DNA of 64,000 nucleotides, taken from contig CAJUBQ010000009.1 in NCBI GenBank assembly GCA_910584595.1, positions 1-64,000 on the forward strand. The letters are read 5' to 3'. Within the stretch, counting starts at the first letter, position 1; the number at the start of each line of letters is the position of its first letter. The stretch comes from an uncultured Eubacterium sp. GTDB lineage: Bacteria; Bacillota; Clostridia; Lachnospirales; Lachnospiraceae. Shown in pieces: positions 52,172 to 61,052 of this stretch. Under the pieces are notes generated by a model. It was not told where the DNA came from. It saw nothing but the letters and a program-made list of their open reading frames with translations, and did no database searches. The position numbers were made by a program, and so were the translations under genes.

Positions 52172-53600
52172 GAAATCGCGGGATTTGCGGAAAAGGTTTT
52201 TTCGGAAGAAAATGCCGGAATACCGCAGGAGTCCTGTGCTGTTTGCCAGGGAAGTATTGCTTTTTGAGCCGGATGGATGGCAGAAAACAGCGTTGATGGA
52301 CCTGGCACAAAATCCGAAAGTGGCAATAAAATCCGGTCAAGGCGTTGGCAAGACTGGATTAGAAGCGGTAGCGCTGCTTTGGTTTCTGTGCTGTTTTCCA
52401 TATCCGAGAATCGTTGCAACGGCGCCAACAAAGCAGCAGCTTCATGATGTGTTGTGGTCGGAGATCAGTAAGTGGATGAGCAGGTCTCCATTGCTTTCAG
52501 AAATATTGAAATGGACCAAGACGTATATCTACATGAAAGGCAATGAAAAACGTTGGTTTGCAGTTGCCAGAACTGCTACGAAACCGGAAAACATGCAGGG
52601 TTTCCACGAGGACAATATGCTGTTCATCATAGATGAAGCGTCCGGCGTTGCTGATCCAATCATGGAGGCGGTACTTGGTACATTGTCTGGTGAAAATAAT
52701 AAGCTGCTGATGTGCGGGAATCCGACAAGGAACTCCGGCACTTTTTTTGATGCATTCAATGCAGACAGGGCACAGTACCAGTGCCATACGGTATCTTCCA
52801 GAAACAGTCCAAGGACGAATAAGGACAATATTGCTTCCCTGGACAGAAAATATGGCAAAGACAGCAATGTTGTCCGTGTACGTGTTGATGGCGAATTCCC
52901 AGAGCAGGACGATGATATTTTTATCATGCTTTCCATTATTGAGCATTGTACCATGCTTGATTTGCCGGAGGGTGTTCCAGTTAAAAGGATTTCATTCGGC
53001 GTGGATGTAGCCAGGTATGGCGGTGACGAAACAGTCATTGCGCAGAATGTCGGCGGGAAAATCACGCTTCCAGTTATGTTTAGGGGAAAAAGCCTTATGA
53101 CAACAGCTGGGAAAATTGTATGGCTGTATAGAAAAATGATCGCAGACTATCCGGCGTACCGTGGAAAGATATATGTGAATATAGATGACACGGGTCTTGG
53201 AGGTGGTGTGACTGACCGTTTGGAAGAAGTAAGGCAGGAAGAAAAGCTGGCTCGCATGGTAGTTGTTCCGGTCAATGCTGCTGCAAGGGTTCCTGACGAT
53301 CTGGTTGAAGACGGAAACAGTAAAGTAAAGGCGTGTGATATTTATGATGATATGACTGCCTACCTGTGGGGAACTGTAAAGGATAAGCTGATCGCAGAGG
53401 AATTAAGCCTTGAAAATGACAATGAATTAGTGGCGCAGCTTTCCTGCCGAAAACAAAAAATGACCAGCAGGGGCAAGCTGTATCTCGAAAGCAAGGATGA
53501 AATGAAAAAGCGCGGGATTGAATCTCCGGACAGGGCAGATGCTGTGGCGCTGTCATGTTATGAGACAAAAGCCTTTCATATTGATAGTCTGATCAGTTAG
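52161..53600 (+). CDS. terL: Terminase large subunit
   Basis: A 479-residue packaging motor. The ATPase has Walker A-like KSGQGVGKTGLEAVAL, then TAPTKQQLHDVLWSEI and Walker B FIIDEASGV. The C-terminal RNase-H-like nuclease starts with FGVDVARYGGDETV (first Asp) and has NIDDTGLGGGVTDRL (second). It cuts and translocates phage DNA into the prohead. The start at 52161 overlaps the preceding gene. Confidence 0.93.
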   Translation: MTNKKSRDLRKRFFRKKMPEYRRSPVLFAREVLLFEPDGWQKTALMDLAQNPKVAIKSGQGVGKTGLEAVALLWFLCCFPYPRIVATAPTKQQLHDVLWSEISKWMSRSPLLSEILKWTKTYIYMKGNEKRWFAVARTATKPENMQGFHEDNMLFIIDEASGVADPIMEAVLGTLSGENNKLLMCGNPTRNSGTFFDAFNADRAQYQCHTVSSRNSPRTNKDNIASLDRKYGKDSNVVRVRVDGEFPEQDDDIFIMLSIIEHCTMLDLPEGVPVKRISFGVDVARYGGDETVIAQNVGGKITLPVMFRGKSLMTTAGKIVWLYRKMIADYPAYRGKIYVNIDDTGLGGGVTDRLEEVRQEEKLARMVVVPVNAAARVPDDLVEDGNSKVKACDIYDDMTAYLWGTVKDKLIAEELSLENDNELVAQLSCRKQKMTSRGKLYLESKDEMKKRGIESPDRADAVALSCYETKAFHIDSLIS

Positions 53601-53615
53601 GAGGTGATCTGAAAG

Positions 53616-55532
53616 ATGGGACGCCGGAAAATAAAAAAAGCCGCAAAAGTGATAGGAGATAGAAGATCACAGGTTATCAGAGAAGTCCGCAGGGACGGGT
53701 ACCAGAACCTGCTGAATAAATATGGAACGAAAAATGATGTGTCGGAAAATTATCGGTTCGTCAGTGATGAACCGGTGGCTGATGTAGAGCTGACGCTTAA
53801 TTATGAAGGCAATGGACTGTTCGCGAGAATCATAGATATTCCGGCTGATGAAGCGGTCAGCAGCGGTTTTACATACGGGATTAGTGATACGGACATTGAA
53901 AATTTTATCAATAATTCACTTGATGAGCTCGACTTTGAGGAAAAGGCAGCTACGGCTATTAAATGGTCGAGGCTGTATGGAGGCGCGCTTATGGTGATGA
54001 TTGTTGATGATGGAGGCGAACTTACAGATCCTGTTAACTGGGATGGCATACGCGGGATTGATGAACTTATGGTTTTTGAAAGGCCGCTTGTGACACCAGA
54101 CTATGCAAGCATATATCAGCACAGGCCGAACACCGGAACCAGGTCAAAATTCGGACTGCCTGAATTTTATGATATATCCCCTGTATACGGGATGGCATTC
54201 CGGGTGCATGAAAGCCGCTGCCTGCTGTTTAAAAACGGCATCCTGCCTTCCAGCACGACCAGGACGGAATATCGCTTCTTTGGAATGCCGGAATATGAGA
54301 GGGTGCATAAGGCGCTGCAGGAAACGGTCACTTCTCATGGAAATGGAGTGAAGCTGCTTGACCGGGCGGTGCAGGCAGTATACAAGATTAAAGGGCTTGC
54401 TACACTGCTGAACACCGACGAAGGCGAGAATACGGTAATCAGACGGCTCCAGCTTATTGATATGGCAAAAGGGATTATAAACAGCATTGCAATAGACGCA
54501 GATGGGGAAGATTACGATTACAAGACGGTGACGTTTTCAGGAGTAAAGGATATTGTCGATTCTACTTGTAATATGCTTTCTGCGGTTACGAATATCCCGC
54601 AGACAAAACTGTTCGGGCGTTCACCGGCTGGGGAAAATTCCACAGGCGAAGGTGATATGGAGAATTTTTATAAATTCGTAGAAAGGATCCAGAAGATTAA
54701 TTTAAAGAATAATCTGCGGACATTGGTTGATATTATTCTGATTGTTGGAAAAGCCAAAGGCAGATATGAGGAAATACCAGACTATACATTGAAATTTAAT
54801 CCTTTGTGGAGCCTTAGCGAAAAAGAACAGGCAGATGTTGACAAAACAAGGGCAGATACAGAATATGTCAAAGCGCAGACGGCGCAGGTATACACTGATA
54901 TGCAGGCCCTGGACTCTTCTGAGGTTCGCAAAAGACTTGCGGAAAGCGGGGAATTTACGATCAATGATGTCCTGGATGAAGAAAGCGGGGACTGGAACGA
55001 TCTTTCAGAGGAATATTCCGGAGAATCAGAAGAAACCATTAATACGGCGCTATCAGCGGAACGGGCTGGTATTCAGGAACGAATGGAAACGGATGCGGTC
55101 ATACCGTCCGGATGCGGCGTACTTGTCATAAGGGATGGGAAAGTGCTGGTTGGGGAACGTAAGGACAGTGGCCTTCTATGCGGTCCTGGAGGACATATAG
55201 AAAATAGCGAAACACCAGAAGATGCAGCAGTTAGAGAAACCAGAGAGGAATTTGGCATTTATGTAGCGGAACTGGTTCCTGTTACAGTCCTTTCTGATAT
55301 GCCTGCGGAATACTGCCCGTCACAGATATTCCTGTGTACAGAGTTTTATGGGGAGCCACGTGCGTTTAATAATGAAATGGAAAACGCGAGGTTTGAGTCG
55401 TTTTCTGAAATCAGGAAACATGAAATGTTCCTGCCGTTCCGTATGTCAGTCGAAAAATTTTTAAATGAGCTGAATGATTTGCACAGTCCGCCTCAAGCGC
55501 AAGATGCAGAAGAAAGGGCGCAATATGGATGA
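53616..55532 (+). CDS. Portal protein (DUF1073) fused to a Nudix hydrolase
   Basis: A 638-residue fusion. Residues 1 to about 440 are a DUF1073-type portal (FARIIDIPADEAVSSGFTYG, the RLYGGALMVMIVDDGG segment, QTKLFGRSPAGENSTGEGD). After a linker, residues about 495-625 form a complete Nudix domain. Its Nudix box starts GGHIENSETPEDAAVRE and continues to the Glu-Glu-x-Gly end with all key positions. Normal portals of this family end after the first part. The Nudix domain should hydrolyse a nucleoside-diphosphate derivative. Database names for DUF1073 also refer to the anti-CBASS protein Acb1, but the Acb1 catalytic motif is not evident here. Confidence 0.88.
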   Translation: MGRRKIKKAAKVIGDRRSQVIREVRRDGYQNLLNKYGTKNDVSENYRFVSDEPVADVELTLNYEGNGLFARIIDIPADEAVSSGFTYGISDTDIENFINNSLDELDFEEKAATAIKWSRLYGGALMVMIVDDGGELTDPVNWDGIRGIDELMVFERPLVTPDYASIYQHRPNTGTRSKFGLPEFYDISPVYGMAFRVHESRCLLFKNGILPSSTTRTEYRFFGMPEYERVHKALQETVTSHGNGVKLLDRAVQAVYKIKGLATLLNTDEGENTVIRRLQLIDMAKGIINSIAIDADGEDYDYKTVTFSGVKDIVDSTCNMLSAVTNIPQTKLFGRSPAGENSTGEGDMENFYKFVERIQKINLKNNLRTLVDIILIVGKAKGRYEEIPDYTLKFNPLWSLSEKEQADVDKTRADTEYVKAQTAQVYTDMQALDSSEVRKRLAESGEFTINDVLDEESGDWNDLSEEYSGESEETINTALSAERAGIQERMETDAVIPSGCGVLVIRDGKVLVGERKDSGLLCGPGGHIENSETPEDAAVRETREEFGIYVAELVPVTVLSDMPAEYCPSQIFLCTEFYGEPRAFNNEMENARFESFSEIRKHEMFLPFRMSVEKFLNELNDLHSPPQAQDAEERAQYG

Positions 55533-56445
55533 TGAAGCCAGAAAAAGGCTGATCAGGAGCAGGCTGAAACAGCAGAATGGCGGTAAGAAAGAGATTGCCG
55601 TCAGATACCAGTCCAAATACCCTGACAGTGCGCAGCGTGAATACATACGTCTCGTAGATCAGTATATGGCTGTTGAAAAACAGGTAATCTTGCGGTATAT
55701 GCCAGAACTGAAAAAGATTTTGTGGGAAGACCAGCAGTACAATACGGATGCATCCGGCAATGATAAAAAAAGGAAAACAAGGCGGTTTGCCATCCTGGAA
55801 GGTATTTTAAGCCAGCTAAAAGAATTATTTGAACGGATGCTGAAAGAAATGGAAAGCACATTCGGTCTTTTTGGATTAAAGAAAATGCTGGAGAGTGTGG
55901 CTGCCCTGAACCTTAAGCTGACGGTCAGAGAATGGAAAAAGACGGTAAACAGGACGCTTGGGCTTAACCTTTTGGATGATTATTATTCGGGCAGCTTCTA
56001 TCAGGATATGTTGGAAACATGGGTTTCAGATAATGTGGACCTGATAAGGACAATTCCGCATGAGTCACTGCGGAAAATGAAAGAAATCGTGTACCAGGCA
56101 TATATGGATGGGAAGCCCACAACTTACATTGTAAAAGAGATACAGCGGCAGTATGGCAGAGATAAACGCCATGCAAGGCTGATCGCAAGGGACCAGGTTG
56201 CGAAATTAAATGCTGCGATTACACAGCGCCAGCAGACAGATGCGGGGATACGCCGTTACAGATGGAGCGATTCCAGGGATGAAAGGGTCAGGGACAGTCA
56301 CAAAAAGCTGAATGGCCGTATTTTCCGGTGGGATGATCCGCCGGAAACGGATGCCGGGCGCAGATGCCATCCGGGACAGGATTATCAGTGCCGCTGCTGT
56401 GCCCTTGCAATATTTGATCTTGACAATATAGATTTGCCGGTGTGA
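55525..56445 (+). CDS. Minor head protein (SPP1 gp7 / Mu F-like)
   Basis: A 306-residue protein. The C-terminal end contains ARLIARDQVAKLNAAITQ, RYRWSDSRDERVRDSHKKL and the Cys/His ending RRCHPGQDYQCRC, which is the signature of phage head morphogenesis proteins of the gp7/F group. It is found beside the portal and is thought to enter the head with it. The ATG at 55525 overlaps the portal stop. Confidence 0.85.
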   Translation: MDDEARKRLIRSRLKQQNGGKKEIAVRYQSKYPDSAQREYIRLVDQYMAVEKQVILRYMPELKKILWEDQQYNTDASGNDKKRKTRRFAILEGILSQLKELFERMLKEMESTFGLFGLKKMLESVAALNLKLTVREWKKTVNRTLGLNLLDDYYSGSFYQDMLETWVSDNVDLIRTIPHESLRKMKEIVYQAYMDGKPTTYIVKEIQRQYGRDKRHARLIARDQVAKLNAAITQRQQTDAGIRRYRWSDSRDERVRDSHKKLNGRIFRWDDPPETDAGRRCHPGQDYQCRCCALAIFDLDNIDLPV

Positions 56446-56469
56446 TCAAAAAGAATGGAGGTGTTGCCA

Positions 56470-57774
56470 TTGAAGATGCGGAGGATGGACAGTATTTCTT
56501 TGGATCAGACTTATTATACTGATGAAGGGTATCTGGTAGACCATCCGGTCGTAACTACCTGTGGCATTTTTGGGTATCAAAATGAAGACGGAAGTACACG
56601 TCGTGAGCTTCGGTTACCAGAGCATGTATTTTCTGAAAAGTCTTTAAAAAGCTATAAAGGAAAACCTATTATCATTACACATGATGCTGGAGAGGTGGAC
56701 AAAAGCAATGTTCGCAGGGAGCAGATAGGAACTATTATGAGTGAGGGGTATCAGGATGGAGACAATGTCAGATGTGAGATCATCATTCATGATACGGATG
56801 CCTTGCGAAAATGTGGATTAAAGGAGTTATCCCTGGGGTACAGTCTGGATACGGTGGATGAACCGGGCAAATGGAATGGGGAACCCTATGACTGCATACA
56901 GAAAAATATTGAGATCAACCATCTTGCACTTGTCGGGGAGGCAAGAGCCGGGGAATCGGCCAGGCTTAACATTGACAGCAGGGATGATGATTATAAAACA
57001 TTAAAAGGAGGACGAATTTCCATGCAGAATGAAAACCATGATCTGACACCGGAAGAAATGGAAGCTGCCATTGCCCTGTATAAGGCGCAGAAAGCGGCGG
57101 AAAACGTAACCGGCGTTGAAACGGACGGAAACGGGCCGGACGGGGATGTACCGCCCGCAGAACCGGAGGAAAAAGAAAAGAATCCGGTTGAAACAGTAAG
57201 GGAAAATATGGACCGGAGGGACGCAGAAGGCGGGAATATGAAGCCGGAAGATGTGGTTGCGGAGCAGAAGGCGGATATCCAGACGCTTCTTGCAGAAATT
57301 GACCGGATACAGGCTGCAAATGATATGAATGCCACAGACGGAAGCGGGGAAGAAAATGCGGACTCTGGAGAAAATGTGCCTGAGCAGAAAGAAAAACCAC
57401 AGGCAGAAAAGCCTGGCGGTGAAAAGGGGGTAAATATGGATTCTGTGGACCAGATGTTTAAAGACAGACTGGATATCTGCCGTATGGCTGACCGGCTTGG
57501 ACTTGACGGGGTAGAAAACCTTTCCATAACAGAGGGGCGCAAAAAAATAATTAAGGCTGTCAACCCGAAGATGAACCTGGATGGAAAAAGCGACGGCTAT
57601 ATCAATGCAGCCTATGACATTGCAAAGGACAGCTTTCATGAACGGAAAACCACAGATGAACAGCGCCGCAGGATGGCGGAAGACCGGATGCGGAAAGATG
57701 CCGGCGAAGCATGCAGCTCTGATACTGCGCGTAAAAATATGATTGATCGTATGAAAGGGGGAAACAGGACATGA
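56470..57774 (+). CDS. Prohead protease (DUF2213) with fused scaffold
   Basis: A 434-residue protein. The first ~185 residues resemble the DUF2213 head-maturation protease: YLVDHPVVTTCGIFGYQ, KGKPIIITHDAGEVD, then LKELSLGYSLDTVDEP and INHLALVGEARAGESARL. The rest is acidic and helical, as expected for a scaffold. GGAGGTG precedes a TTG at 56470 (chosen start) and an ATG at 56476. A second strong internal start divides the scaffold part (next entry). Confidence 0.75.
   Translation: MKMRRMDSISLDQTYYTDEGYLVDHPVVTTCGIFGYQNEDGSTRRELRLPEHVFSEKSLKSYKGKPIIITHDAGEVDKSNVRREQIGTIMSEGYQDGDNVRCEIIIHDTDALRKCGLKELSLGYSLDTVDEPGKWNGEPYDCIQKNIEINHLALVGEARAGESARLNIDSRDDDYKTLKGGRISMQNENHDLTPEEMEAAIALYKAQKAAENVTGVETDGNGPDGDVPPAEPEEKEKNPVETVRENMDRRDAEGGNMKPEDVVAEQKADIQTLLAEIDRIQAANDMNATDGSGEENADSGENVPEQKEKPQAEKPGGEKGVNMDSVDQMFKDRLDICRMADRLGLDGVENLSITEGRKKIIKAVNPKMNLDGKSDGYINAAYDIAKDSFHERKTTDEQRRRMAEDRMRKDAGEACSSDTARKNMIDRMKGGNRT
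57022..57774 (+). CDS. Nested scaffold protein from internal start
   Basis: In frame within the protease gene, AAAGGAGG (57004-57011) is followed after 10 bases by ATG at 57022, giving a 250-residue acidic protein (MQNENHDLTPEEMEAA...). It corresponds exactly to the scaffold half. This is the arrangement of lambda C/Nu3, where scaffold is made separately in excess. Confidence 0.65.
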   Translation: MQNENHDLTPEEMEAAIALYKAQKAAENVTGVETDGNGPDGDVPPAEPEEKEKNPVETVRENMDRRDAEGGNMKPEDVVAEQKADIQTLLAEIDRIQAANDMNATDGSGEENADSGENVPEQKEKPQAEKPGGEKGVNMDSVDQMFKDRLDICRMADRLGLDGVENLSITEGRKKIIKAVNPKMNLDGKSDGYINAAYDIAKDSFHERKTTDEQRRRMAEDRMRKDAGEACSSDTARKNMIDRMKGGNRT

Positions 57775-58295
57775 GCATGGCAGTACAGACGTCCTATAAT
57801 TTTGGATTTTCAAAAGGGGTTGCCGGAGGGCTTTATGACCTGTCGGACCATGAGGTTGCCACGAGGCAGGCTGAGGGCAGCACCGCATTTGGCGTTGGCG
57901 TGGTAACAGGCACAAACAAGGGAGTAGACGTTACTGTACCGACGTCTGAAAGCACATCTGCTGATTTCGAAGGCGTGATTGTACATAATTCTGTGATGGC
58001 AGAGATGGATATGGATAACAGGCTGGAAATCGAGGATAAGAGGACGGTCGGCTGTCTGCAGCGTGGAAAAATCTGGGTAAAGACAGGCTCCAAGGCAGTT
58101 CCAACATATAAAGGGAAAGTGTTCCTGATTACGGACGGGGACGAAGTCGGACTGTTTACATCTTCGGATGATACAGCCACAAAGATAGAATTGAATGCCT
58201 GTTTCCTTGGAGTAATAGACGACGGAATTGCAAATGCAGTGTTTTATCCGGCCATTCCTGCTTCAGCAGTATCGGCTCTTGTGGATAAGGGCTGA
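57771..58295 (+). CDS. Head decoration-like structural protein
   Basis: A 174-residue, beta-rich protein of acidic to neutral character, between the protease/scaffold and the capsid gene. Its place and beta pattern (FGVGVVTGTNKGVDVTVP, GCLQRGKIWVKTGSKA, a late FLGVIDDGI) suit a capsid cement or decoration protein. ATGA overlap with the preceding gene. Family not certain. Confidence 0.6.
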   Translation: MSMAVQTSYNFGFSKGVAGGLYDLSDHEVATRQAEGSTAFGVGVVTGTNKGVDVTVPTSESTSADFEGVIVHNSVMAEMDMDNRLEIEDKRTVGCLQRGKIWVKTGSKAVPTYKGKVFLITDGDEVGLFTSSDDTATKIELNACFLGVIDDGIANAVFYPAIPASAVSALVDKG

Positions 58296-58326
58296 TTGAT
58301 CAACAGGTAAGGGAGGGACATATTTC

Positions 58327-59340
58327 ATGAAACAGTTTAACAACGATGACTACAGGGCATTAAAAAGCTCTACGCTGATCAGGAGTATTTCAGGATCCGA
58401 AGATATGCATTTTGACAGTGCGGAGTCTGCCGGAGTGTTCTTTGCGCGCGAGCTGGATCAGGTGAAAGCAAAGACTTATGACAAGCAGTATCCGGAGCTG
58501 TCTGCACTGTCAAATTTCCCGGTTACGTCAGAGGTAAATGAAGGGGCTGAAACCACGACCTACTACAGCTATGATGTTACCGGGATGGCAGAGGTTATCA
58601 ATAATTATGCAACGGATCTGCCAAGGGTGGACATTAAAGGCGAATCCCATACTGCGCACATCAAATCCATTGGCGACAGCTATGGGTATAATGTGCAGGA
58701 AATGAGAGCATCCAGGCTTGCCGGAAAATCTCTGGATGCAAGGAAAGGAGCAGCAGCAAGACGAGCCTCTGATTATGCTGTGAACAAAATTGCATGGGCT
58801 GGGGATAAGAAACACGGACTGATTGGGGTATTCAGCGAAAACAACGATATCCCGCTGTATACGCTGTCAGAGGTGGAAGTAAATGGCGTGAAGCATACAG
58901 AATGGAAATATAAGACAGCGGATCAAATTCTGGCGGACATAAACGGTGTACAGATGTTTACTGATAAGATAACGATGTCTGTAGAAAAACCGGATACCCT
59001 TGCGCTGCCGTCCCACACATACATGGATCTTGCAACAAGGAGGATACCGGATACAGATACGACTGTACTCAGCTTTTTGAAAGAACATGCGCCATATCTG
59101 AAAAATTTTGAATCCTGTGCAGAACTGCAGGCAGAGGCAACAGATATTAATACGAGCGGAAAAAACATTATGTTTATGTATACGAAAGACGCAGAGAAGT
59201 TCAGTCTGGAAATCCCGCTTCCATTTTACCAGTACCCGTTACAGATCAAAAACCTGGAAACAGAGGTTCCTTGTGAAACGAGGACAGCAGGGCTTATTAT
59301 TTATTATCCTCTTTCTATGGTTCTGGCATATGGCATTTAA
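58327..59340 (+). CDS. Major capsid protein (DUF2184-like)
   Basis: A 337-residue protein that matches DUF2184-type capsids in length and order: an N-terminal arm, YSYDVTGMAEVINNYATDLP, then ARKGAAARRASDYAVNKIAWAG, and the C-terminal PFYQYPLQIKNLETEVPC. It should form the HK97-like head lattice. GGGAGGG precedes the start by 11 bases. Confidence 0.8.
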   Translation: MKQFNNDDYRALKSSTLIRSISGSEDMHFDSAESAGVFFARELDQVKAKTYDKQYPELSALSNFPVTSEVNEGAETTTYYSYDVTGMAEVINNYATDLPRVDIKGESHTAHIKSIGDSYGYNVQEMRASRLAGKSLDARKGAAARRASDYAVNKIAWAGDKKHGLIGVFSENNDIPLYTLSEVEVNGVKHTEWKYKTADQILADINGVQMFTDKITMSVEKPDTLALPSHTYMDLATRRIPDTDTTVLSFLKEHAPYLKNFESCAELQAEATDINTSGKNIMFMYTKDAEKFSLEIPLPFYQYPLQIKNLETEVPCETRTAGLIIYYPLSMVLAYGI

Positions 59341-59359
59341 TTTAAAGGAGGCTGTTTGA

Positions 59360-59770
59360 ATGAGAGTTACAAATATATCAAGAAAGATTATCAGTATTTT
59401 TGGCAAAACGCTCCTTCCTGGGGAAGATGTAAAGCTGGATAACGTAGACGAAAGCAATCCTACAATCCAGTTTTATTTAAAGGCAAAGGTTCTTGCTGCC
59501 GGTAATACGTCAGCAGCACAGATGAAAATTACGGATACCGGGGAAACTGAGCGTGAAAAAATTGCCAGGGAAGCAGTTGAAAAATACAAACAGGAGCAGG
59601 AAGAATACCGCAAAAAAGCTGAGGAAAAGGAAAACGAGATTAAGGCTGTCAAAGGTATGAAGAAAAAAGAGGATCTTATCAAAAAAGCAATCGGGCTTGG
59701 ACTTGAATTTTCAGATTCCGATTCTGCCGATATGTTAAAGGAGAAAATCATCCATGCACTGAATGCGTAG
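59360..59770 (+). CDS. Head-associated protein, function unknown
   Basis: A 136-residue protein. The N-terminal 45 residues are beta-like (ISIFGKTLLPGEDVKLDNVD). A charged coiled coil (about 65-105) follows, and the C-terminus resembles a small SAP-like helix pair (KKEDLIKKAIGLGLEFSDSD). It lies between capsid and connector genes. Role unknown; perhaps internal or head-tail connecting. Confidence 0.5.
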   Translation: MRVTNISRKIISIFGKTLLPGEDVKLDNVDESNPTIQFYLKAKVLAAGNTSAAQMKITDTGETEREKIAREAVEKYKQEQEEYRKKAEEKENEIKAVKGMKKKEDLIKKAIGLGLEFSDSDSADMLKEKIIHALNA

Positions 59771-59788
59771 GAAAGGATGGATGTTTTT

Positions 59789-60193
59789 ATGGAAGCATTT
59801 GAAATCATACGAGCAACTATGCATGAGTTTTCCGGGGTTGCGGATGAACAGGTCCGTATTTATATTTCCCTTGCAGAACCTATGATCAGTGAGCGGAAAT
59901 TTGGCAGACTGTATCCGCAGGCGCTTGCATATCTGGCTGCACACCAGATGAAAGCCGGAGGGCTTGGACAGTCGGCGGTCGGGGGCATTTCTCTTGGGGA
60001 TATGTCTGGCTATTCAGCGATATCCATATCAGAGGGGGATACATCTGTGTCTTTTGCAAGCAGCCAGAAGGCGGGAAGCAGCATATCTTCTGCGGAAGAT
60101 TACAGCACTACATCTTACGGCAAACAGTTCCAGCAGCTTCAAAACAGGTGCATTGTGCCGATCGTGGCCGCAGGTGTTCCCTATGGCATCTAG
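59789..60193 (+). CDS. Head-tail adaptor (DUF4054-like)
   Basis: A 134-residue protein. The first 65 residues form the helical adaptor (VADEQVRIYISLAEPMIS, LYPQALAYLAAHQM), similar to DUF4054/gp6 connectors. The rest is Ser/Gly-rich. It should bind below the portal. The ATG at 59789 has AAAGGATG upstream at the proper distance; the ATG at 59777 lies directly on the site. Confidence 0.65.
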   Translation: MEAFEIIRATMHEFSGVADEQVRIYISLAEPMISERKFGRLYPQALAYLAAHQMKAGGLGQSAVGGISLGDMSGYSAISISEGDTSVSFASSQKAGSSISSAEDYSTTSYGKQFQQLQNRCIVPIVAAGVPYGI

Positions 60194-60647
60194 GATCAGG
60201 GATACGCTTACGCCGGAGGGGGAGCGGTTTTATCGGATGCTTGCGGAACTTGCTGACAAGGAGGTCCGCATCGGGTTCCAGCATGGGGAGGCAGCCGAAG
60301 ATGATGGTACGGATATCTGTGATATTGCTGCGTGGAATGAGCTTGGCACGGAGCATATTCCGTCCAGGCCGTTCCTGCGTAAAAGTGTAGATGAAAATGA
60401 GGGGAAGATTAACCAGTTTTTGCAGGCAGAAGTAAGGTCGCTGGCATCGGGAAAAACAGCGGAGACGCTGCTGAACGAAATCGGAAATTTTCAGAAATCG
60501 CTTGTGCAGGAAAAAATTGCAGAGGGAAGTTTTGCGCCGAATGCAGAAAGCACGATACGCCGGAAAGGGTCCAGCAAGCCTTTGATTGACACCGGGCGTA
60601 TGCGGCAGTCTGTTAATTATGTGGTAAAGCGGAAAGGACAGGATTAA
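60183..60647 (+). CDS. HK97 gp10-like neck/virion protein
   Basis: A 154-residue protein. Marks are WNELGTEHIPSRPFLRKS and the C-terminal PLIDTGRMRQSVNY, seen in gp10/virion-morphogenesis proteins that help complete the head-tail joint. It overlaps the preceding gene by 11 bases. Confidence 0.72.
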   Translation: MASRIRDTLTPEGERFYRMLAELADKEVRIGFQHGEAAEDDGTDICDIAAWNELGTEHIPSRPFLRKSVDENEGKINQFLQAEVRSLASGKTAETLLNEIGNFQKSLVQEKIAEGSFAPNAESTIRRKGSSKPLIDTGRMRQSVNYVVKRKGQD

Positions 60648-61052
60648 ATGGTATTTTTTAAAAAACCTTATACGCTCAGAAGATATTCCGTGCCGGTGTA
60701 CATCAGAGGACATACATCTGTGCCGTATCAGGACTTGCAGTTTCTTATGGATGTGCAGACAGAAGAAGATACGGTAAAAATGGATACGGACGGTGCGAAA
60801 TCCGGGCAGAAGCTGAAAGTGTTCTGCGACTCGCCTTTGCTGGTGGAAGATGCGGGCAGGCAGCAGAAAGCAGACCGGCTCTGGTTTCAAGGGAAATGGT
60901 TTTCCTGCCAGAACAGCAGGCTGAGTGAAAACACCGTCCTGCGCCATTACACAGCAGCTTTTGCAGAATGCCCGGATCAGGAAGCGCCGCCTGGAACTGG
61001 AGCTGCAGGTTCTGGAAATACAGGAGGCGCAGAAGGGAGTGATGCGGGATGA
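60648..61052 (+). CDS. Connector protein, head-closure type
   Basis: A 134-residue protein. It is beta-rich, with a compact first part (YSVPVYIRGHTSVPYQDLQ; WFQGKWFSCQNS) and a Gly/Ser/Ala tail. Position and length suggest a head-closure or similar connector. The start immediately follows the preceding stop. Family not recognised with certainty. Confidence 0.55.
   Translation: MVFFKKPYTLRRYSVPVYIRGHTSVPYQDLQFLMDVQTEEDTVKMDTDGAKSGQKLKVFCDSPLLVEDAGRQQKADRLWFQGKWFSCQNSRLSENTVLRHYTAAFAECPDQEAPPGTGAAGSGNTGGAEGSDAG

Noticed and set aside
53616..55532. Acb1 anti-CBASS enzyme in the portal protein
   Set aside because: The C-terminal domain is Nudix; the two His-x-Thr motifs of 2H phosphoesterases such as Acb1 were not seen.
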